Shown in pieces: positions 8,759 through 19,383 of a stretch of 64,000 bases of DNA. The DNA is from Deltaproteobacteria bacterium (GTDB lineage Bacteria > Desulfobacterota > Desulfuromonadia > Geobacterales > Pseudopelobacteraceae): assembly GCA_021850095.1 (NCBI GenBank), contig JAJZRX010000008.1, positions 1-64,000 of the forward strand, in the 5' to 3' direction. Below the pieces are notes generated by a model that had not been told where the DNA came from, searched no databases, and saw nothing but the letters and a program-made list of their open reading frames with translations. Made by a program: the position numbers and the translations under genes. How positions within the stretch are numbered: position 1 is the first letter of the stretch; every line of letters starts with the position of its first letter.

Positions 8759-9370
8759 ATGTTGATGGTATCCGATCGTACAAAAAAGGTTGTCTACGCA
8801 CTGTCGTTCATCGCCCTGGTTCTGTGTGTGGCTGATGCCGGTTTCGCGTCAGAGGCGGGCGGTGGAGCGCATCATCCCGATAGCGGCGCCCAGATGAAAG
8901 ATTTTGGCTGGAGGGTTTTCAATTTTGTCGTGTTGGTGGGAATTCTGGTTTTCGCCCTCAAGAAAGCCGATGTCAAGGGGTCGCTGGCAGCCCGTCAGGT
9001 TGAGATCGAGAAAAGTTTAAAAGACGCAGAAACGGCCCGCGATGCAGCCGAGGCGAAATTGCGCGAATACAGCGGCAAGCTCGATCAGGCTTCCCGGGAA
9101 ATTGATGAACTGCACGCGGCAATCATTCGTGAAGGTGAGCAGGAGAAGGCCCGCATTGTAGCTGAAGCCAAGGTGGCGGCTGAAAAGATAGTTGCCCAGG
9201 CTGCGCTGTCGGCAGAGCAGGAAACTCTCAAGGCCCGCAATGAGCTGCGCATAGAGGCGGCTCGCCTGGCAGTTGAAATTGCGTCCGGTAAATTGAGCGG
9301 TTCGATACAGAAGAACGACCACGACAGGTTTGTCGGTGAATATCTTGACAAGGTGGTACAGATCCAGTGA
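8759..9370 (+). CDS. atpF: F0F1 ATP synthase subunit b
   Basis: A 203-aa protein. It has a hydrophobic signal-like N-terminus (residues 11-30, ending near FAS), a Gly/His-rich spacer and then a second membrane helix (FNFVVLVGILVFALKKADV), followed by the long coiled peripheral-stalk helix with KSLKDAETARDAAEAKL. The extra N-terminal segment makes it longer than E. coli b (156 aa), a feature seen in deltaproteobacterial homologues. It begins 2 nt after atpX and shares GTGA with atpH, so the stalk subunits are translationally coupled. Confidence 0.88.
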   Translation: MLMVSDRTKKVVYALSFIALVLCVADAGFASEAGGGAHHPDSGAQMKDFGWRVFNFVVLVGILVFALKKADVKGSLAARQVEIEKSLKDAETARDAAEAKLREYSGKLDQASREIDELHAAIIREGEQEKARIVAEAKVAAEKIVAQAALSAEQETLKARNELRIEAARLAVEIASGKLSGSIQKNDHDRFVGEYLDKVVQIQ

Positions 9371-9909
9371 TCAATAACACGATTGCGAGACGATATGCCA
9401 AGGCTCTGGTTCAGCTTGGCTCGGAGGGTGGTCTGGTGGATCGCTTCCGTGAAGAGTTGGCTGCCATTGATCGTCTGTTTGCCGGCAATGCCGAGCTGCG
9501 CGCCGCTTTTGGTGACCCGGCTCTGACGCTGGAGCAGAAGAAGTCCATTATGAAAGAGCTGGTTGCCAAGTCGGCCTGCTCCGAGCTGGTTGGCAACTTC
9601 CTGCTTCTTTTAGTGGATAAAAACCGAACCGCTTTTCTTGGTCAGATCGTGCAGACCTATGAAAAGCTGGCCGACGAGTTTTCCGGTGTGATTCGCCCGG
9701 TGATCAGGAGTGCTTTTACGTTGGATGCCGCCCAGGTTGCGGCAATTCAAGCTGCGCTGGAAAAGAAGACCGGTAAGAAAGTGGTTCCGCAGGTGCAGGT
9801 GGATGCATCTCTTCTGGGTGGTGTTGTGACCCAGATTGGTGATACCGCCTATGACAGCAGTGTCAAAACCCAGCTTAAACGGATTCAAGATATATTACAG
9901 AAGGGGTAG
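9367..9909 (+). CDS. atpH: F0F1 ATP synthase subunit delta
   Basis: A 180-aa OSCP/delta subunit. The helical N-terminal domain starts [12 protein letters not shown]. The C-terminal part contains the family signature [29 protein letters not shown]. It caps the F1 head and links it to the b/b' stalk. The start is GTG in a 4-nt overlap (GTGA) with the stop of atpF. Size and position between atpF and atpA are canonical. Confidence 0.93.
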   Translation: MINNTIARRYAKALVQLGSEGGLVDRFREELAAIDRLFAGNAELRAAFGDPALTLEQKKSIMKELVAKSACSELVGNFLLLLVDKNRTAFLGQIVQTYEKLADEFSGVIRPVIRSAFTLDAAQVAAIQAALEKKTGKKVVPQVQVDASLLGGVVTQIGDTAYDSSVKTQLKRIQDILQKG

Positions 9910-9917
9910 GAGTTTCC

Positions 9918-11426
9918 ATGGAAATCAAAGCCGAAGAGATCAGCGAGATCATCAGGAAGCAAATCAAGGAGTATGGTAAGGAAGTTGAGGTGTCGGAAAC
10001 CGGCACGATCATCTCCATTGGTGACGGTATTGCCCGTATCCACGGTCTGGCTGGCGCCATGGCCGGTGAGCTGCTGGAGTTTCCCGGCGGCGTGTCCGGT
10101 ATGGTTCTCAACCTTGAGGAAGACAACGTCGGCGCCGCTATTCTTGGTGAGTTCGCCGAGATCAAAGAGGGCGACACCGTCAAGCGCACCGGTCGTATTA
10201 CCGAGGTTCCGGTCGGCGACGCACTGATTGGGCGCGTTGTCAACGCAATCGGTCAGCCCATTGATGGCAAAGGCGCCATCAACACCAGCACCTTCAGCAA
10301 GGTGGAAATCAAGGCTCCTGGTATTGTCAGCCGTAAATCGGTTCATCAGCCGATGGCAACCGGCCTCAAGGCGATCGACTCCATGGTTCCAATCGGACGC
10401 GGACAGCGCGAGCTGATCATTGGCGACCGTCAGACCGGCAAGACCGCCGTTGCAATCGATACGATCATCAACCAGAAGGGTGGCGATGTTGTCTGTATCT
10501 ATGTCGCTATCGGCCAGAAGCGCTCCACGGTCGCTCAGGTTGTTTCCAAGCTTACTGAACATGGTGCAATGGATTATACCATCGTTGTTGCCGCCACCGC
10601 TTCCGAGTCGGCTCCGCTGCAGTTCATCGCTCCCTATACCGGTGTTACCATGGGCGAGTACTTCCGCGACAACAAGAAGCATGCCCTGATCATCTATGAT
10701 GACCTCTCCAAGCAGGCTGTCGCTTATCGTCAGCTTTCCCTGCTGTTGCGTCGTCCTCCAGGACGTGAAGCGTATCCGGGTGACGTTTTTTACCTCCACA
10801 GCCGTCTGCTGGAGCGTGCCTGCAAGCTTTCCGATGCCTGCGGCGCCGGTTCGCTGACCGCTCTGCCGATCATCGAGACACAGGCTGGTGACGTTTCCGC
10901 CTACATCCCGACCAACGTTATTTCGATTACCGACGGGCAGATCTATCTCGAATCCGACCTGTTCTTCTCGGGTGTCCGCCCGGCTATTAACGTCGGTCTC
11001 TCGGTTTCGCGCGTAGGCGGTTCCGCTCAAACCAAATCAATGAAGCAGGTGGCAGGTACACTCCGTCTTGACTTGGCCCAGTATCGTGAGATGGCCGCTT
11101 TTGCCCAGTTCGGTTCCGACCTCGACAAGGCCACTCAAATGCAGCTGGCTCGTGGTGAGCGTCTGGTAGAGGTTCTCAAACAGCCTCAATACCGCCCGAT
11201 TCCGAACGAAAAGCAGGTTGTCATAATCTTTGCCGCCAACAACGGTTTTATGGACGAGCTGCCGGTTGCCGTTCTCAAACGTTATGAGACGGAGCTGTAT
11301 TCCTTCTTTGATAACCGTCAGGCTGACCTTTTGGCAGAGCTGCGCGATAAGAAAGCGATCGATGATGATCTGAAGAAGCGCATTCTTTCGGCGCTGGAGC
11401 ACTTTAAAAAGGAATTTACCGCTTAA
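9918..11426 (+). CDS. atpA: F0F1 ATP synthase subunit alpha
   Basis: A 502-aa non-catalytic nucleotide-binding subunit of the F1 hexamer. The N-terminal barrel is followed by the P-loop GDRQTGKT at residues 169-176, the [17 protein letters not shown] Walker B region and the signature [17 protein letters not shown]. The Gln (DRQTGKT) is the residue that marks alpha rather than beta. The C-terminal helical domain ends EHFKKEFTA. It lies 8 nt behind atpH with an AGGAG ribosome-binding site. It functions with atpD to form the three catalytic sites. Confidence 0.97.
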   Translation: MEIKAEEISEIIRKQIKEYGKEVEVSETGTIISIGDGIARIHGLAGAMAGELLEFPGGVSGMVLNLEEDNVGAAILGEFAEIKEGDTVKRTGRITEVPVGDALIGRVVNAIGQPIDGKGAINTSTFSKVEIKAPGIVSRKSVHQPMATGLKAIDSMVPIGRGQRELIIGDRQTGKTAVAIDTIINQKGGDVVCIYVAIGQKRSTVAQVVSKLTEHGAMDYTIVVAATASESAPLQFIAPYTGVTMGEYFRDNKKHALIIYDDLSKQAVAYRQLSLLLRRPPGREAYPGDVFYLHSRLLERACKLSDACGAGSLTALPIIETQAGDVSAYIPTNVISITDGQIYLESDLFFSGVRPAINVGLSVSRVGGSAQTKSMKQVAGTLRLDLAQYREMAAFAQFGSDLDKATQMQLARGERLVEVLKQPQYRPIPNEKQVVIIFAANNGFMDELPVAVLKRYETELYSFFDNRQADLLAELRDKKAIDDDLKKRILSALEHFKKEFTA

Positions 11427-11444
11427 GCAAGGACGGTTTGAATC

Positions 11445-12311
11445 ATGGCGAGCCTTAAAAGCATTAAAAAACGGATCGTATCCGTAAAAAATACCCGCCA
11501 GATCACCAAGGCCATGAAAATGGTTTCGGCTGCGAAGTTGCGCCGTGCGCAGGAAAACGTGGTAGCAGCCAGACCATATGCGAAGAAACTTGGTGATGTG
11601 CTGCAGTCGCTGGCCGGAAATCTGGAAGGTGATCTGCATCCGCTGCTGGAGAAACGCGAAGCCAAAAAACTGCTTCTAATCGTGGTCTCTTCGGATCGGG
11701 GTTTGTGCGGCGGTTTCAACACCAACCTCTGCAAGGCCGGTGAGCGTTATATCAAAGAGAAGCAGGCTGTTTACGAGCAAATCAGCGTTATGACGGTTGG
11801 CCGTAAAGGTTATGAGTATTTCAAAAACCGCCTCACGGTATATAAGAACTTCCCCAACATAATTTCCAAGCCCACCTATCAGAACGCAGCTAGGCTTGGT
11901 CAGGAAATTATCGATGGATTCGTGGAAGGTGAGTACGATCAGGTCGAGCTGTTATATAACTCCTTCCGCACGGTCATGTCCCAGGATATTACTTTTCAGC
12001 AGCTGCTGCCGGTTGTTCCGGAAGAAACCGCCGCTGTTGATGAAGCTCCGGTGGAATACATCTATGAACCCTCGGTAGGGGAACTGCTGGCTGAAATACT
12101 TCCCAAAAACATTGAAGTGCAGCTCTTCAAGTCTATGCTGGAATCGGTAGCCGGTGAGCATGGAGCCCGTATGACCGCCATGGACAGCGCCTCCAAGAAC
12201 GCTTCCGAGATGATCGGCAAGCTGACGTTGCAGTACAACCGTGCTCGTCAGGCAGCCATCACAACCGAGTTGATGGAAATCATCTCCGGTTCGGAATCCA
12301 TCAAGGGTTAA
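11445..12311 (+). CDS. atpG: F0F1 ATP synthase subunit gamma
   Basis: A 288-aa rotor shaft subunit. Its N-terminal helix carries the signature [34 protein letters not shown], and its C-terminal helix has [40 protein letters not shown], the strongest conserved stretch of the family. These two helices form the antiparallel coiled coil that rotates in the alpha3beta3 head. The middle domain contains [12 protein letters not shown]. The gene follows atpA by 18 nt. Confidence 0.96.
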   Translation: MASLKSIKKRIVSVKNTRQITKAMKMVSAAKLRRAQENVVAARPYAKKLGDVLQSLAGNLEGDLHPLLEKREAKKLLLIVVSSDRGLCGGFNTNLCKAGERYIKEKQAVYEQISVMTVGRKGYEYFKNRLTVYKNFPNIISKPTYQNAARLGQEIIDGFVEGEYDQVELLYNSFRTVMSQDITFQQLLPVVPEETAAVDEAPVEYIYEPSVGELLAEILPKNIEVQLFKSMLESVAGEHGARMTAMDSASKNASEMIGKLTLQYNRARQAAITTELMEIISGSESIKG

Positions 12312-12334
12312 TATTAAGATCTAACACAATATGA

Positions 12335-13780
<1,446 letters not shown>

Positions 13781-13788
13781 TTTATCGT

Positions 13789-13846
13789 GTAGGGGCGATC
13801 CTTGTGATCGCCCTGATCTTCCGGGCGAAGACAAGATTCGCCCCTA
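13789..13846. repeat. REP-like palindromic element between atpD and atpC
   Basis: The outer arms GTAGGGGCGA and TCGCCCCTAC enclose two smaller hairpins (GGGCGATC-N5-GATCGCCC and GGGCGAA-N7-TTCGCCC). A related unit, TAGGGGCGACC...GGTCGCCC, is found at 53385-53409. It is non-coding; the ORF-track extension of atpC through it is not real. Confidence 0.75.
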
Positions 13847-13860
13847 CAAGGATCAAAAAA

Positions 13861-14277
13861 ATGGCTGAAAAGATGAAGCTGGAAATTGTTACTCCTTATA
13901 AAAAAGTGGTCGATATCGAAGTCGATGAAGTGACTGCCACTGGCAAGCTCGGTGAATTCGGTGTTCTGCCGGGACATGCTCCTTTTCTGACTTCGCTCAA
14001 TATCGGAGAGCTGTGCTACAAGGCCGAAGGTGTCTCGACCAGTATGGCGCTCAACTGGGGCTACTTTGAAGTCAAGGACGACAAGATCATTGTTCTGGTC
14101 GAAACCGCCGAGTATGCTGAAGATATCGACGTTGAACGCGCCAAGGCCGCTCAAAGCCGGGCCGAGGAGGCTCTCAAGAAGCTCACTCCGGAAGACAAAC
14201 AGTTCAAGATCTACGAAGCAGCCCTGGAGCGTTCGATTATCCGCATGCAGGTCGCCGGCAAGAACGTCCGTAAATAA
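13861..14277 (+). CDS. atpC: F0F1 ATP synthase subunit epsilon
   Basis: A 138-aa subunit of the central stalk that modulates hydrolysis. The start MAEKMKLEIVTPYKKV at 13861 is chosen because the ORF-track start at 13804 lies inside the palindromic repeat. The N-terminal beta-sandwich carries GEFGVLPGHAPFLTSL, diagnostic for epsilon. The C-terminal two helices (AQSRAEEALKKL, ALERSIIRMQVA) form the regulatory hairpin. The likely ribosome-binding site AAGGA (13848-13852) begins exactly where the repeat ends. It is the last gene of the atp operon and is followed by a strong terminator. Confidence 0.95.
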   Translation: MAEKMKLEIVTPYKKVVDIEVDEVTATGKLGEFGVLPGHAPFLTSLNIGELCYKAEGVSTSMALNWGYFEVKDDKIIVLVETAEYAEDIDVERAKAAQSRAEEALKKLTPEDKQFKIYEAALERSIIRMQVAGKNVRK

Positions 14278-14306
14278 TTTCAGACTGGGATACAGAAGTG
14301 TATTGA

Positions 14307-14337
14307 TAGAGCGGCAGCGATGCCGCTCTATTTGTTT
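14307..14337 (+). terminator. intrinsic terminator of the atp operon
   Basis: A perfect 10-bp stem (TAGAGCGGCA, GCGA loop, TGCCGCTCTA) is followed by TTTGTTT. Confidence 0.85.
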
Positions 14338-14348
14338 ATCCGGGGTTT

Positions 14349-15296
14349 ATGATGTCACAATCAAAAAGCTACAACAGCTTTTCCGCTGAACTGAAACGGG
14401 TGTTCGGCTGCAAGGTGCAGCGCATATCCGTCGACGCCGGTTTCAGCTGCCCCAACCGCGACGGTTCGCTGGATACGCAGGGATGCATTTTCTGCGGCGG
14501 CAACGGTTCCGGTTCCCATGGCATCCTGCGCGATTTACCCATTCAAGCCCAGCTGGAAGACGGCAAGCGGATCATGCGCCGCAAGTACCGGGCATCCCGG
14601 TTCATCGCCTATTTCCAGGCCTATTCCAACACCTATGCTTCTGTGGAGCAGCTGCGTGAGCTTTTCGAGCAAGCCCTGGCCGTTCCGGAGGTGGTGGGCC
14701 TGATTGTTGCCACCCGACCGGACTGTCTGCCGGAAAACGTTCTCGACTATCTGCGGGAGCTTTCCGGTCGTACCTATCTCTGGCTGGAGCTGGGGATGCA
14801 GTCCATGCACGACAGCACTCTCCGGTTCATCAACCGCAGACACGATCACGCCTGCCTGGTTGATGCGGTTCAGCGCGCACGTTCCCGTGATGTGCGGGTC
14901 TGCGCCCATGTAATCCTGGGGTTGCCGGGAGAAACCCGTCAGGATATGCTGGCCATGGCGGGGGAACTGAATCGTCTGGGAGTGGCCGGGGTCAAGCTGC
15001 ATCTGCTGCATGTCATGAAAGGCACCCGGCTGGCGGAACTGCACCATCGGGGCGAGGTTGAGGTGCTTGGGCGGGACGAGTACGCCGGGCTGGTGTGCGA
15101 TTTTCTGGAACTGCTCGATCCGCGGATTCTGATCCATCGTCTGACCGGCGACGGCGGACACGATCATCTGATCGCGCCGCTCTGGTCGCTCAAGAAGTTC
15201 GAAGTCCTCAATCTGATCGATGCGGTTATGCTGCAGCGCGGGGCACGCCAGGGCAGCCGTTTCACTCCTCCCGTGCCTACATCTCCACCCGCGTAA
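14349..15296 (+). CDS. radical SAM protein, TIGR01212/YhcC family
   Basis: A 315-aa radical SAM enzyme. The cluster Cys are in SCPNRDGSLDTQGCIFCGG: the first Cys is separated by 12 residues from a CxxC pair, which is the spacing of the YhcC-like TIGR01212 family and Elp3-related proteins. Later motifs include LWLELGMQSMHDSTLRFINRRHDHA and HVILGLPGETRQDML. The substrate is not firmly established for the family. Two adjacent ATGs (14349, 14352) are possible starts. The gene ends 20 nt inside the convergent kup1 gene. Confidence 0.8.
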   Translation: MMSQSKSYNSFSAELKRVFGCKVQRISVDAGFSCPNRDGSLDTQGCIFCGGNGSGSHGILRDLPIQAQLEDGKRIMRRKYRASRFIAYFQAYSNTYASVEQLRELFEQALAVPEVVGLIVATRPDCLPENVLDYLRELSGRTYLWLELGMQSMHDSTLRFINRRHDHACLVDAVQRARSRDVRVCAHVILGLPGETRQDMLAMAGELNRLGVAGVKLHLLHVMKGTRLAELHHRGEVEVLGRDEYAGLVCDFLELLDPRILIHRLTGDGGHDHLIAPLWSLKKFEVLNLIDAVMLQRGARQGSRFTPPVPTSPPA

Positions 15297-17097
15297 CGAC
15301 CCCCTGCAGCTTGGCCGCCGGCAGTTTGTTGAACTGCACGAAGTTGGGGGTCAGCTTTTTGATCAGAGCAAACATCTTCCAGACCGGATTCCTGGTCTCA
15401 ATATCCTCGATGCCGTAAAAAATGACTTTCTCGCTGATGCCGTTGGACTTGAGCAGCTTCTCGATGTCCAGCACCTCCATGTAGCCGGCGTTGATCTCGA
15501 AAAACTCCAGTCCGGTGCCCACATCCTTCTTGTGATGACAATGGATGTCAAAAGGTTCGTCGGTTCTGACAATCGAAATGAAAATATTGCGCTCGTAAAT
15601 GATGTTGGAGCGGATTACGCAGTGGACGATATAGGGCGGGATCACATCCAGTCCTTTGAGGAAGAAGAGCGCTGTTCCGGCGATATTCTTGTCCTTGGCG
15701 TAGATCTGCTCGTAGGAAAGCATGAAGATGTCCAGTTCCAGCGGACGCAGTGCCCGGTAAAGAGCGCGCTGACCTTTGGTCCAGATCATGATCGTGGCAA
15801 AGGGGATCGATGCCAGGATCAGCGACCAGTAGGCGCCGTGGGGGAACTTGGAAAAGGTGGAGGTGAAGTAGATCAGATCGATGATCGCGATCACCACGAC
15901 GATCGGGACTTTCCACTTCTTGGTGGTGCGGGAGAAGACCATGATCATCATCAATGCGGTGATGGTCATGGAACCGGTTACCGCCATACCGTAGGCCGCC
16001 GCCAGGTTGCCGGATTTCTGGAAGAAGAACATGACGAAGATGACCGCCACCATCAGGGTCCAGTTGACTGCGCCGATATAGATCTGTGACTGGATCTGGC
16101 TGGAGGTGTAATCAACCTTGAAGAGCGGCATCAGACGGGTGGTTATGCCCTGGTAAACGATGGAGAAAACGCCGCTGATGATGGCCTGGGAAGCGATGAT
16201 GGTGGCCATGATCGTCAGCAGCAGGAAGGGGATGTAGAGCAGCGGGGACTGGCTCTGGATCATGGCGAAGAGGATATTTTTGGCTTCCGGATTGCGCAGG
16301 ATGAAGGCGCCCTGGCCGAGGTAGTTCAGGTAGAGGGCCGCAAAGACGAAGTACCAGGCCCGGATGATCGGTTTCTTACCCAGATGCCCCATGTCGGCAT
16401 ACAGCGCCTCGCCGCCCGTGGAGCAGAGGATGACTTCCGAAAGCACGATATACCCGGCAAAGCCGTTCTGGCGGAAGAACTCCAGCGCGTGCCAGGGGTT
16501 GATAGCCGAAACGATGCCGGGGGTGCCGGAGATGGAGATCAGTCCCGATATCAGCAGAGAACCGAAATAGACCAGCATGATCGGCCCGAAGATGCCGGCC
16601 ATCTTATCGGTGCCGCGCGACTGGAAGAAGAACAGGGTGAAGGCGATCAGGGCGGCAATAAAAACCAGCACCGACTGCTTGGTGGCCGCCAGGGAGGGGA
16701 TCAGCAGCAGACCCTCCACCGCCGAGAGGATCGAAATGGCCGGGGTGATGACTCCGTCACCCAGCAGCAATGAAACCCCCAGAAAGGAGAGGAAACCGGC
16801 AAAAGCCAGAACGCGCCCCTTCTTGAAGAGCTTGATGATGATCTCCCGCAGGACGATTTCACCCCCCTGGCCCTTTTTGCCCAGGCTCATGGCCAGCCAG
16901 GCATACTCGGCCGTAACCAGAATCGTCATGGTCCAGAACACCAGCGAGAGAATGCCATAGACATTGGCCACGGTCGGTTTGGTCATGGCAAAGACAACCG
17001 TCAGGGTATAGATCGGGCTGGTGCCGATATCGCCAAATACCAGGCCCAAGGCCTTGACGATACCGCCCCAGAAGGAATCTTCGTGTTTTTGGGTCAT
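15277..17097 (-). CDS. kup: Kup-type low-affinity potassium/proton symporter (copy 1)
   Basis: A 606-aa KUP/HAK/KT family K+ transporter. The start motif GIVKALGLVFGDIGTSPIYTLTV is the family signature. About twelve membrane helices follow, then a cytoplasmic C-terminal domain of about 150 residues ending VQFNKLPAAKLQGVVTRVEM. Its N-terminus follows an AAGGCAGG ribosome-binding site. It is strongly similar to the copy at 19384-21204, with identical last 20 residues, so the pair arose by duplication. Unlike copy 2, I see no riboswitch in front of it. The 260-bp upstream region is shared with divergent nrfH. Confidence 0.95.
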   Translation of the reverse strand: MTQKHEDSFWGGIVKALGLVFGDIGTSPIYTLTVVFAMTKPTVANVYGILSLVFWTMTILVTAEYAWLAMSLGKKGQGGEIVLREIIIKLFKKGRVLAFAGFLSFLGVSLLLGDGVITPAISILSAVEGLLLIPSLAATKQSVLVFIAALIAFTLFFFQSRGTDKMAGIFGPIMLVYFGSLLISGLISISGTPGIVSAINPWHALEFFRQNGFAGYIVLSEVILCSTGGEALYADMGHLGKKPIIRAWYFVFAALYLNYLGQGAFILRNPEAKNILFAMIQSQSPLLYIPFLLLTIMATIIASQAIISGVFSIVYQGITTRLMPLFKVDYTSSQIQSQIYIGAVNWTLMVAVIFVMFFFQKSGNLAAAYGMAVTGSMTITALMMIMVFSRTTKKWKVPIVVVIAIIDLIYFTSTFSKFPHGAYWSLILASIPFATIMIWTKGQRALYRALRPLELDIFMLSYEQIYAKDKNIAGTALFFLKGLDVIPPYIVHCVIRSNIIYERNIFISIVRTDEPFDIHCHHKKDVGTGLEFFEINAGYMEVLDIEKLLKSNGISEKVIFYGIEDIETRNPVWKMFALIKKLTPNFVQFNKLPAAKLQGVVTRVEM

Positions 17098-17290
17098 ATG
17101 ACCTGCCTTGTAAAAAATACAGCAATATTTTCAACGCCTCGCTTATATCTCATTTTAGAGCGTATTGCCACTGGAAGAATTCTGCAGCAAGTCTCTTCAT
17201 ATCCCCGGTTTACTCTTGCCGGACGTCGCCGCCGGTTTTTCATTGATTATTTCGTTAGCGCTCTCTTCCCGATTTCTCTGCTTCGGCCAC

Positions 17291-17318
17291 TTGACAATCA
17301 ATAGCATTGAGATAGTGT
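17291..17318 (+). promoter_or_regulatory. possible nrfHA promoter
   Basis: TTGACA at 17291-17296 is a perfect -35; the -10 (TAGTGT, 16-bp spacer) is weak, which would suit an activator-dependent promoter. No clear FNR palindrome is seen. Confidence 0.4.
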
Positions 17319-17357
17319 TATTAGAAAAAATTTAAGCAAAAGGGGGTGACGGGGAAA

Positions 17358-17819
17358 ATGACCACAAAGTCAGCAAACTATCTGAAGATTGCCCTCGGAA
17401 CGGCAATGCTCGCTGCAGTTGCGCTTCTCTTTGTTCTCTTCGGTCCGCCCAAGCTGCTGGCCAAAACATCCACACCCGACTACTGCGCAACCTGCCATGT
17501 CATGGAAAGCCAGTACGAAGCCTGGTTTCACACCGGCGCACACCGCAGGATCAAGTGTGTCGACTGTCATCTGCCCAACGGTAACGCAGGAGTGCATTAT
17601 CTCTGGAAATCAATAGACGGCATGAAGGACGTTCTGGTTTTCTACTCCGGTACGGTTCCGGACAGGATCATGCTTTCTGCCCATGGAGAGCAGGTGCTGC
17701 GCGAAAACTGTGTCCGTTGTCACGAAACGACCGTCATGATGACCGACCAATCCCGAAACTGCTGGGGCTGCCACCGTTGGGTGACCCATACTCGTAATGC
17801 CGCGATAGAAACCTTATAG
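17358..17819 (+). CDS. nrfH: cytochrome c nitrite reductase small subunit NrfH
   Basis: A 153-aa tetraheme membrane-anchored quinol dehydrogenase of the NapC/NirT family. One N-terminal membrane helix (IALGTAMLAAVALLFVLFG) is followed by four CxxCH haem sites: CATCH, CVDCH, CVRCH and CWGCH. It would pass electrons from menaquinol to NrfA on the periplasmic face. The ATG at 17358 is preferred over the GTG at 17346 because AAGGGGGTGA (17340-17349), nearly a full anti-Shine-Dalgarno match, lies 8 nt before it. nrfA follows after 13 nt with a GGGAGGAG site. Confidence 0.93.
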   Translation: MTTKSANYLKIALGTAMLAAVALLFVLFGPPKLLAKTSTPDYCATCHVMESQYEAWFHTGAHRRIKCVDCHLPNGNAGVHYLWKSIDGMKDVLVFYSGTVPDRIMLSAHGEQVLRENCVRCHETTVMMTDQSRNCWGCHRWVTHTRNAAIETL

Positions 17820-17832
17820 GGAGGAGCTGGAG

Positions 17833-19299
17833 ATGAAAACAATCAAGCCGTTTATGCTGTTAGTTGCCGTAGCCGCAGTCAGCGCCCTGCCGGCAATCTG
17901 GGGCTGCGCTCCAAAAAAGGCGGAACCGGTCAGGGCGGTACAGATCGCCGACGGGGACATTGAGCCGGCCAACTGGGGCAAGGCCTTTCCGACCCAATTC
18001 GAGATGTGGAAAAAAACCGAGCAGCCGGAAACGCCCGGCAAAAGCAGGTATAAGAAAGGGTTTGACGCCGACAAGATCACCTACGACAAACTCTCCGAAT
18101 ATCCCTATATGGCGCTGCTGTTCAATGGCTGGGGATTTGGCATAGAGTATAACGAGCCAAAGGGACACGCGAACATGGTTCGGGATCAGCTGGAGGTTGA
18201 TTCTTCCAGGATCAAGGCCGGCGGCGTCTGTCTGACCTGCAAAACACCCTACGCTCCCAAACTGGAGAAAGAGATGGGCGCAGCGTACTACAAAACACCG
18301 TTCAAGGAGGTGCTGGCCAAGATACCGGAAAACCACAAAACCCTGGGCGTAGCCTGCATTGACTGCCACAACAACCAGGATTTGTCGTTGAAGATCAGCC
18401 GCGAATTTACTCTGGGAGCGGCTCTGAAGGATATGGGCGTGGATCGGGCAAAGCTGTCCCGCCAGGATATGCGCAGCCTGGTCTGCGCCCAGTGTCACGT
18501 CACTTATAATATTCCCAAGGATCAGGACATGAAGTCCGTCGGAGTCTTCTTTCCCTGGCAGGGGAGTAAATGGGGCACTATCAGCATCGAGAATATCATC
18601 AAGAAGATCCGCAGCGATCCGGCCTACGGCGAATGGAAACAGAGTGTCACCGGCTTCAAGCTCGGCTTCATCCGCCACCCGGAGTTCGAGCTGTTTTCCA
18701 ACAACAGTGTTCACTGGAAAGCCGCCGCTTCGTGTGCCGATTGTCATATGCCCTACACCCGGGTGGGCGCCTTCAAAGCTTCCGACCACCGCGTCATGAG
18801 TCCGCTCAAGGGGGACATGAAGGCCTGCACCCAGTGTCATCCGGAAAAAGCGGAATGGCTGCGTGAGCAGGTCACGGCAATTCAGGATCGCACCGCTTCG
18901 CTGATGCTCCGCTCCGGCTATGCTACCGCTACGGTCGCCAAGCTGTTCGAGACCGTTCATGCCCAGCAGGCCCAGGGCAAGACCATTGACAAGGCACTGT
19001 ATGACCGGGCCAAGGATTTCTATGAGGAGGCCTTCTACCGTTGCGTCTTCATTGGCGCCGAAAACTCGGTCGGCTTCCACAATCCGACCGAGGCCATGCG
19101 GGTGCTGGGAGATGCCATCGCTTTTGCCGCCAAGTCCGAAGCGCTGCTCAGGCAGGCTCTGGCCAAGGCCGGCGTGGATGTGCCTTTGACGGTGAACCTG
19201 GAACTGAACAAGTATGTTGACCAGCGGGGCGAAAAGAAAATCAAGTTTGACCCGAAGATAGAGATCAAGGATCCTTACGGGGTGCAGGTAAGGTTCTGA
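17833..19299 (+). CDS. nrfA: cytochrome c nitrite reductase catalytic subunit NrfA
   Basis: A 488-aa pentahaem ammonia-forming nitrite reductase. The catalytic haem uses CLTCK (C133-K137); the other four are CIDCH (175-179), CAQCH (218-222), CADCH (301-305) and CTQCH (332-336). The N-terminal signal has a Cys (AIWGCAP), so lipid attachment is possible. In E. coli NrfA, Glu-Tyr after the third haem and Lys/Gln before HPE bind calcium; here these are CHVTY and GFIRHPE, with Arg281 in place. This matches the calcium-independent NrfA described for Geobacter lovleyi. It reduces nitrite to ammonium with electrons from NrfH. A strong terminator follows. Confidence 0.96.
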   Translation: MKTIKPFMLLVAVAAVSALPAIWGCAPKKAEPVRAVQIADGDIEPANWGKAFPTQFEMWKKTEQPETPGKSRYKKGFDADKITYDKLSEYPYMALLFNGWGFGIEYNEPKGHANMVRDQLEVDSSRIKAGGVCLTCKTPYAPKLEKEMGAAYYKTPFKEVLAKIPENHKTLGVACIDCHNNQDLSLKISREFTLGAALKDMGVDRAKLSRQDMRSLVCAQCHVTYNIPKDQDMKSVGVFFPWQGSKWGTISIENIIKKIRSDPAYGEWKQSVTGFKLGFIRHPEFELFSNNSVHWKAAASCADCHMPYTRVGAFKASDHRVMSPLKGDMKACTQCHPEKAEWLREQVTAIQDRTASLMLRSGYATATVAKLFETVHAQQAQGKTIDKALYDRAKDFYEEAFYRCVFIGAENSVGFHNPTEAMRVLGDAIAFAAKSEALLRQALAKAGVDVPLTVNLELNKYVDQRGEKKIKFDPKIEIKDPYGVQVRF

Positions 19300-19316
19300 T
19301 CCGATTTCAGTAAACA

Positions 19317-19355
19317 CGCAAAGAGCCCGGAGCTGCAAACTCCGGGCTCTTTGCG
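19317..19355. terminator. bidirectional terminator between nrfA and kup2
   Basis: Perfect 16-bp arms (CGCAAAGAGCCCGGAG and its complement) around a 7-nt loop serve both convergent genes. Confidence 0.85.
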
Positions 19356-19383
19356 TTCCCGTGCGGGATTCAGAAAGATAGCG

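Noticed and set aside
9885-11030. 381-aa minus-strand ORF opposite atpA
   Set aside because: It lies wholly within atpA, shows no recognisable motif and follows from GC-rich third positions.
17098-17345. A second riboswitch before kup1
   Set aside because: The minus strand lacks the GGGGGACCC and CAGCTAACCTCG blocks that mark the kup2 leader, and no terminator is placed before the start.
17860-19338. 492-aa minus-strand ORF opposite nrfA
   Set aside because: An antisense shadow of a gene with five haem motifs; composition is unlike a real protein.
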